From Deltaproteobacteria bacterium (lineage in GTDB: Bacteria; Myxococcota_A; Polyangia; Nannocystales; Nannocystaceae): a stretch of DNA of 32,082 nucleotides. The notes under the pieces were generated by a model. That model was given only the letters and a program-made list of their open reading frames with translations, was not told the DNA's origin and made no database searches. Below are positions 28,701 to 32,082 of the stretch, in pieces. A program made the translations under genes and the position numbers. Location: assembly GCA_022601155.1 (NCBI GenBank), contig JAHZJA010000731.1, forward strand, positions 1 through 32,082. The letters run 5' to 3'. The stretch's first letter is position 1. The number at the start of each line of letters is the position of its first letter.

Positions 28701-29187
28701 GCGCGCGGCCTCGACCACGCTTGGGCGCCAGTATCGTCAACGCTGCAATCCGCAGCGGGGCCGGGCGCCAACGGCTCAGCCTTCGGCCTCGACCACGCTT
28801 GTTTGCGAGCCTTCACGAGGCAACAACCTCGGCGAGGCTCGGCCCCGATGGCGCAGCCTTCGGCCTCGACCACGCTTGTTCGCGAGCATCGTCAACGCTG
28901 CAATCCGCAGCGGGGCCGGACGCGAACGGCTCAGCCTTCGGCCTCGACCACGCTTGTTCGCGAGCCTTCACGAGACAACCTCGGCGAGGCTCGGCCCCGA
29001 CGGCGCAGCCTTCGGCCTCGACCACGCTTGGGCGCGAGCCTTCACGAGGCAGCCTAGGCGAGGCTCCGTGCCGACGGCTCAGCCTTCGGCCTCGACCACG
29101 CTTGGTGACACGCCACGGTCTCCCCGCGTTGCAGGTTTGGTGAGCTCGCGTGGACACCCGTGCGCCGTTCCGCGAGCGGCGTGGGCA
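28701..29187. other. 487-bp spacer filled by tandem repeats
   Basis: Interval between the PF10118-type gene and fpg (convergent). Almost all of it (28709-29104) is the tandem repeat listed separately; the final 80 bp show nothing recognisable. Long frames cross the array, but the repeat period is not a constant multiple of three, so they are not taken as genes. Confidence 0.7.
28709..29104. repeat. Six-copy interspersed tandem repeat, 74-78 bp period
   Basis: The 15-bp core CCTCGACCACGCTTG occurs at 28709, 28787, 28864, 28942, 29016 and 29090, spaced 78, 77, 78, 74 and 74 bp. From the second copy on it is preceded by CAGCCTTCGG. Two alternating insert types separate the cores: type A (ATCGTCAACGCTGCAATCCG..., at 28732 and 28888) and type B (GAGCCTTCACGAG...CTCGGCGAGGCTC, at 28806, 28962 and 29036). 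The order is A-B-A-B-B. Type B contains a near-palindrome CCTCG-G-CGAGG. No cas genes or uniform spacers are present. Confidence 0.9.
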
Positions 29188-30051
29188 TCATGGCACTTGG
29201 CGCGCCCGCGATCGACGTTGATCCTGCGGGCACCAAACGCCGCTGCGTCCGCCATGACTGAAGCCGCGCAGCAGACTGCCGCAGGCACGGCACGGCTCGC
29301 CCGCGCGTCCGTAGACCCAAAGTGCGCCCTGGTTGCGACCCGCCTGGCCGTCGGCATCACGGTAGTCCCGAAACGTGGTGCCACCGTTGCGGAGACCCTG
29401 GTCGATCACCTCGCGGACGGCCGTGGCCAGGCGATCCCACGCGGTGGACGACAGCCGAGCGGCGGGCAACAGAGGATGCAGGCGAGCCACGAACAGCGCC
29501 TCGACGGCGTAGATGTTGCCCACCCCCGCCACGATGCGTTGGTCGAGCAACACGTCGCGCAACGCTCGTTGGCTGCGACCGGCCACGGCTTCGAGGTGTG
29601 CCCCATCGAAGGCGCGAGCCATGGGCTCGGGACCGAGCTCGCCGACGGGAGGCTCGCGGAGCAACGTCTCCCAGGGTCGGGCCCGGACCCCACCAAACCG
29701 GCGCGCGTCGACGAACCGCAGCAATCGGTCATCGCCCAGCTGCAGCTCTACGTGCGTATGCGTGGCGCGGGGCTCCCCGGCGCGAGCGACCTCGATGCGA
29801 CCGGTCATACCCAGATGCACCAGCAAGCCCACGTCGTCACCATCGCGGCCAGTCAGCGCCCACAGCAGATGTTTGCCGCGGCGCCGCCAACGTCGAGGGC
29901 TCGCACCCTTCAGCAGCTCGAGTCGTTCGTCCCGCCATCGCGACCCGGTGCGCAGCGCGAGGCGGCTGCGCCACAGGCCTACGACGGGCGCGGTGAGCCG
30001 GGCGCGAACCAGGCTCCGCCGCACCGACTCGACCTCGGGAAGCTCAGGCAC
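29188..30051 (-). CDS. mutM: Formamidopyrimidine-DNA glycosylase (MutM/Fpg)
   Basis: A 287-residue base-excision repair enzyme that removes 8-oxoguanine and formamidopyrimidines and nicks the abasic site. GTG 30051 codes fMet-PELPEVE, giving the mature N-terminal Pro nucleophile and Glu. The conserved Lys is in RRRGKHLLW, and the helix-two-turn-helix contains GVGNIYAVEALF. The C-terminal zinc finger reads CRAC...16 residues...CPQD: the fourth ligand, normally Cys, is Asp. The other three Cys are kept. Zinc may still bind through Asp, or the finger may be weakened. The start overlaps the rsmA stop by 8 nt, so the genes form an operon with tsaD. Confidence 0.93.
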   Translation of the reverse strand: MPELPEVESVRRSLVRARLTAPVVGLWRSRLALRTGSRWRDERLELLKGASPRRWRRRGKHLLWALTGRDGDDVGLLVHLGMTGRIEVARAGEPRATHTHVELQLGDDRLLRFVDARRFGGVRARPWETLLREPPVGELGPEPMARAFDGAHLEAVAGRSQRALRDVLLDQRIVAGVGNIYAVEALFVARLHPLLPAARLSSTAWDRLATAVREVIDQGLRNGGTTFRDYRDADGQAGRNQGALWVYGRAGEPCRACGSLLRGFSHGGRSGVWCPQDQRRSRARQVP

Positions 30052-30874
30052 CGTCGGCTTCTCGGGCGCGCTGGAGGGCGGCGAACTGTTCGGGGCCGAG
30101 CCGCTCGGGCCGCAGCGTCGAGTCGACACCCGCGGTCTCGCACCACGCCCTCGCCTGCTCGCGGGGAGCCAGCGCCGACAGAGCATTGAGCAACGTCTTG
30201 CGACGACGCTGGAAGGCCGTGCGCACCAATGCCAGGAACCCAACCGAGTCGGAGACCTCCCCACGCGGGGCAGAGCGAGGTGACAACCGGATGACCGCAG
30301 AGTCGACACGCGGCGGCGGCAAGAAGGCCCCCGGCGGTACGCGAACGACCCCCTCGATCTCGCGAAGTCGAGACAGCCCGACCGTGATCCCACCGTAGGT
30401 CTTGCTACCGGGCGGCGCACAGAGCCGGTCGGCCACTTCCTTTTGGATCATCACCACCCAAGGCCCCGTGTTCGCATGGAACTCGAGCAATCGAAACAAC
30501 AACGGGCCGGTGAGGTGGTAGGGCAGGTTGCCGACGATCGCGGGCGGACGCTCGCCGAAAGCGGTGGTGTAGTCGAACCGTACGGCGTCGGCTTCGTGCA
30601 AGACGAACCGGGGGTGCGTGCCCAGCTCGGCCCGCAGCACCTCGCACAGATCGCGGTCGCGCTCGATCGCCCAGACCTCGGCTCCGGTCTCGAGTAACCC
30701 CGAGGTGAGCGTGCCCAAACCAGCGCCGATCTCCACCACGCGGTCTTCGGCGGTCAGGCCCGCGGCGCCGACGATCGCACGATGGACCGAGGGGTCGCGC
30801 AAGAAGTGCTGGCCCCACTGCTTGCGCGCCGACAACCCGTGGCGGCGAAGGACCTGACCTGGAGGCTCGATCAC
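30044..30874 (-). CDS. rsmA: 16S rRNA (adenine1518-N6/adenine1519-N6)-dimethyltransferase
   Basis: A 276-residue KsgA/RsmA enzyme that dimethylates two adjacent adenines in helix 45 of 16S rRNA using S-adenosylmethionine, a late step in 30S assembly. Seen motifs: QWGQHFLRD near the N-terminus, SAM site VEIGAGLGTLT, acidic AIERD, the catalytic NLPYHLTGPLL (NLPY), and AFLPPPRVDSAVIRL. GTG 30874 overlaps the tsaD stop by four bases (GTGA), and its own stop overlaps the fpg start, so translation of all three is likely coupled. Length and motifs are typical; nothing is missing. Confidence 0.96.
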   Translation of the reverse strand: MIEPPGQVLRRHGLSARKQWGQHFLRDPSVHRAIVGAAGLTAEDRVVEIGAGLGTLTSGLLETGAEVWAIERDRDLCEVLRAELGTHPRFVLHEADAVRFDYTTAFGERPPAIVGNLPYHLTGPLLFRLLEFHANTGPWVVMIQKEVADRLCAPPGSKTYGGITVGLSRLREIEGVVRVPPGAFLPPPRVDSAVIRLSPRSAPRGEVSDSVGFLALVRTAFQRRRKTLLNALSALAPREQARAWCETAGVDSTLRPERLGPEQFAALQRAREADGA

Positions 30875-31905
30875 GGCAGCAACATCCGAGCGTCGTCGAT
30901 GGGGAGGCTGGTGTGGACGTCGACATCACGCCGCACGCCGGCGTCGAAGCGAGCGGCCGCAGCCGCTCCGATCATCGCGGCATTGTCTCCGCAGTAGCGC
31001 ATGGGTACCGCCTCGAAGGTGAAGCCATGCTGGGTCGCCGCCTGGGCCGCGGCCTCGCGGAGTCCTCGGTTGGCGGCGACACCCCCGACGATGTGCAGGC
31101 GATCGCGGCCCGTCTGACGGAGTGCACGCAGGGCCTTGAGCACCAGCACGTCGACGACGGCCGCCTGAAAAGAAGCGCACAGATCGGCGAGCGCTTGGCG
31201 GGAGTCGGGCGAACCGGTGCGATCGACGTGGACCCTCACCGCGGTCTTGAGGCCGGAGAATGAAAAGTCGAGCGTTGGACGATCCGCCATCGCCCGCGGC
31301 AGCTTGACAGCAGTGCCACAGCCCTCGGCGGCGAGGCGATCGATGGCCGGTCCTCCGGGGTAGCCGAGGCCCAGCATCTTGGCGACCTTGTCGTAGGCCT
31401 CACCGGCCGCATCATCGCGGGTCGCACCGAGGATCTCGTAACGGCCCAGACCCGCGACGTCGACCAGCTCGGTGTGACCACCCGAGACCAACAGCGCGAG
31501 GTGAGGAACGAATGGGCGCGCCGGACGGGTGTCGTCGCCGAGGAACGCCGACCACAGGTGGCCCTCCATGTGATGAACACCCACCAAAGGTCGGTCGGTG
31601 GCGAGCGCGAGGCCTCGGGCCATCTGCACCCCCACCAACAGTGCGCCCATCAGGCCGGGACCTTCGGTCACGGCAAAGGCGTCGATCGACGGCAGCTCGA
31701 CCCCCGCCGCCGACAGAGCCTCGTCGACCACGGGCACCACCGCGCCGAGGTGATGGCGACTGGCCAGCTCCGGCACCACGCCACCGAACTTCTCGTGCAC
31801 CTCGATCTGGGAGCGCACGACGGAGCTGAGCACGCGGTTGCCCTCGACGACGGCCGCGGCCGTCTCGTCGCAGGAGCTCTCGATGGCGAGGACGCGGGAA
31901 GTCAC
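30871..31905 (-). CDS. tsaD: tRNA N6-adenosine threonylcarbamoyltransferase
   Basis: A 344-residue Kae1/TsaD protein that transfers threonylcarbamoyl to A37 of ANN-reading tRNAs, with TsaB and TsaE as partners (not in this window). Motifs: VLAIESSCDETAAAVV at the N-terminus, the metal site HHMEGHLWSAFL (H-x3-H), LLVSGGHTELVDV, ILGATRDDAAGEAYDKVAKMLGLGYPGGPAID, FSFSGLKTAV, and the late GGVAANRGLR plus RYCGDNAAMIG. All are conserved. GTG 31905 (VTSRVLAIESS) is preferred; the longer GTG 31926 start adds seven unconserved residues. It is the first gene of a tsaD-rsmA-fpg operon with four-base overlap to rsmA. Confidence 0.96.
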   Translation of the reverse strand: MTSRVLAIESSCDETAAAVVEGNRVLSSVVRSQIEVHEKFGGVVPELASRHHLGAVVPVVDEALSAAGVELPSIDAFAVTEGPGLMGALLVGVQMARGLALATDRPLVGVHHMEGHLWSAFLGDDTRPARPFVPHLALLVSGGHTELVDVAGLGRYEILGATRDDAAGEAYDKVAKMLGLGYPGGPAIDRLAAEGCGTAVKLPRAMADRPTLDFSFSGLKTAVRVHVDRTGSPDSRQALADLCASFQAAVVDVLVLKALRALRQTGRDRLHIVGGVAANRGLREAAAQAATQHGFTFEAVPMRYCGDNAAMIGAAAAARFDAGVRRDVDVHTSLPIDDARMLLP

Positions 31906-32082
31906 GAAGCCAGCTTGGGGCAGCACGTGGAGAGTTCGGGTCTATCCCGCCGGCCGAACGAGGCCGTCAGCCCGACCGAGACCACCGCGCGAGACCGCGG
32001 CCATGTCGGAAGAGGTCGGGCGTCGAAGAACGCGGGGCTCGGTTGCACAGGCACGGCGCGGCCGCGTGAGGGATGGGTTCAC

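Noticed and set aside
28709-29104. CRISPR array
   Set aside because: Repeats are imperfect, inserts are not unique (two recurring types) and no cas gene is present.
28363-30189. Long plus-strand open frame through the repeat array into fpg
   Set aside because: The period of the repeats is not a multiple of three throughout, the translation is a low-complexity SLRPRPRL-type string, and it is antisense to fpg and rsmA.
32004-32082. Possible start of a plus-strand gene at the window edge (ATG 32004)
   Set aside because: Only 26 codons are visible, Arg-rich, with no recognisable start context; it cannot be supported.

Overview
The window is high-GC DNA that reads as the chromosome of a myxobacterium, most likely of the Nannocystis/Plesiocystis type. 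Evidence: many small lipoproteins with Thr/Ser/Asp-rich linkers after the lipobox, a eukaryote-like Ser/Thr kinase with a TPR tail, an IS91-like transposase of a kind common in deltaproteobacteria, frequent GTG starts, and few clear Shine-Dalgarno sequences. The assignment is inferred from gene content; no rRNA or tRNA is present to confirm it.

Layout. 1-3815 (+): the 3' end of a secreted Ig-like protein with a Cys-rich insert, a small unknown protein, a metallophosphatase, and an ABC-class ATPase of the COG3044 type. 3944-5113 (+): a shortened IS91-family HUH transposase. 5282-6622 (+): a MATE exporter ending in a hairpin terminator, followed by a 21-bp palindrome. 6781-11300 (+): a 1196-residue signal-peptide/coiled-coil/multi-TM/P-loop ATPase whose stop codon overlaps the start of an MscS-type channel. 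11488-13449 (+): a lipoprotein with an L,D-transpeptidase scaffold-like segment, and a saccharopine-dehydrogenase/trans-enoyl-reductase-like enzyme. 13487-15163 (-): a BamE-like lipoprotein and a Tat-signal spermidine-synthase-fold protein. 15357-17534 (+): a membrane protein, a repeat-bearing spacer and a lipoprotein esterase. 17560-21081 (-): a Ser/Thr kinase with TPR tail and a downstream beta-rich protein, divergent from 21387-22733 (+), a TIR-TM-formylglycine-generating-enzyme-like fusion. 22828-24003 (+): aspartate kinase. 24257-26672 (-): two lipoproteins. 27054-28700: a TetR regulator divergent from a PF10118-type protein, with palindromes between them. 28709-29104: six copies of a 74-78 bp repeat. 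29188-31905 (-): tsaD-rsmA-fpg, each overlapping the next.

Two neighbourhoods look least ordinary. One is the translationally coupled P-loop ATPase and MscS channel, which suggests an energy- or nucleotide-controlled channel. The other is the divergent kinase-TPR / TIR-TM-FGE pair with its small partner, which has the composition of a signalling or conflict module. Both functional readings are inferences from domain content and gene order.
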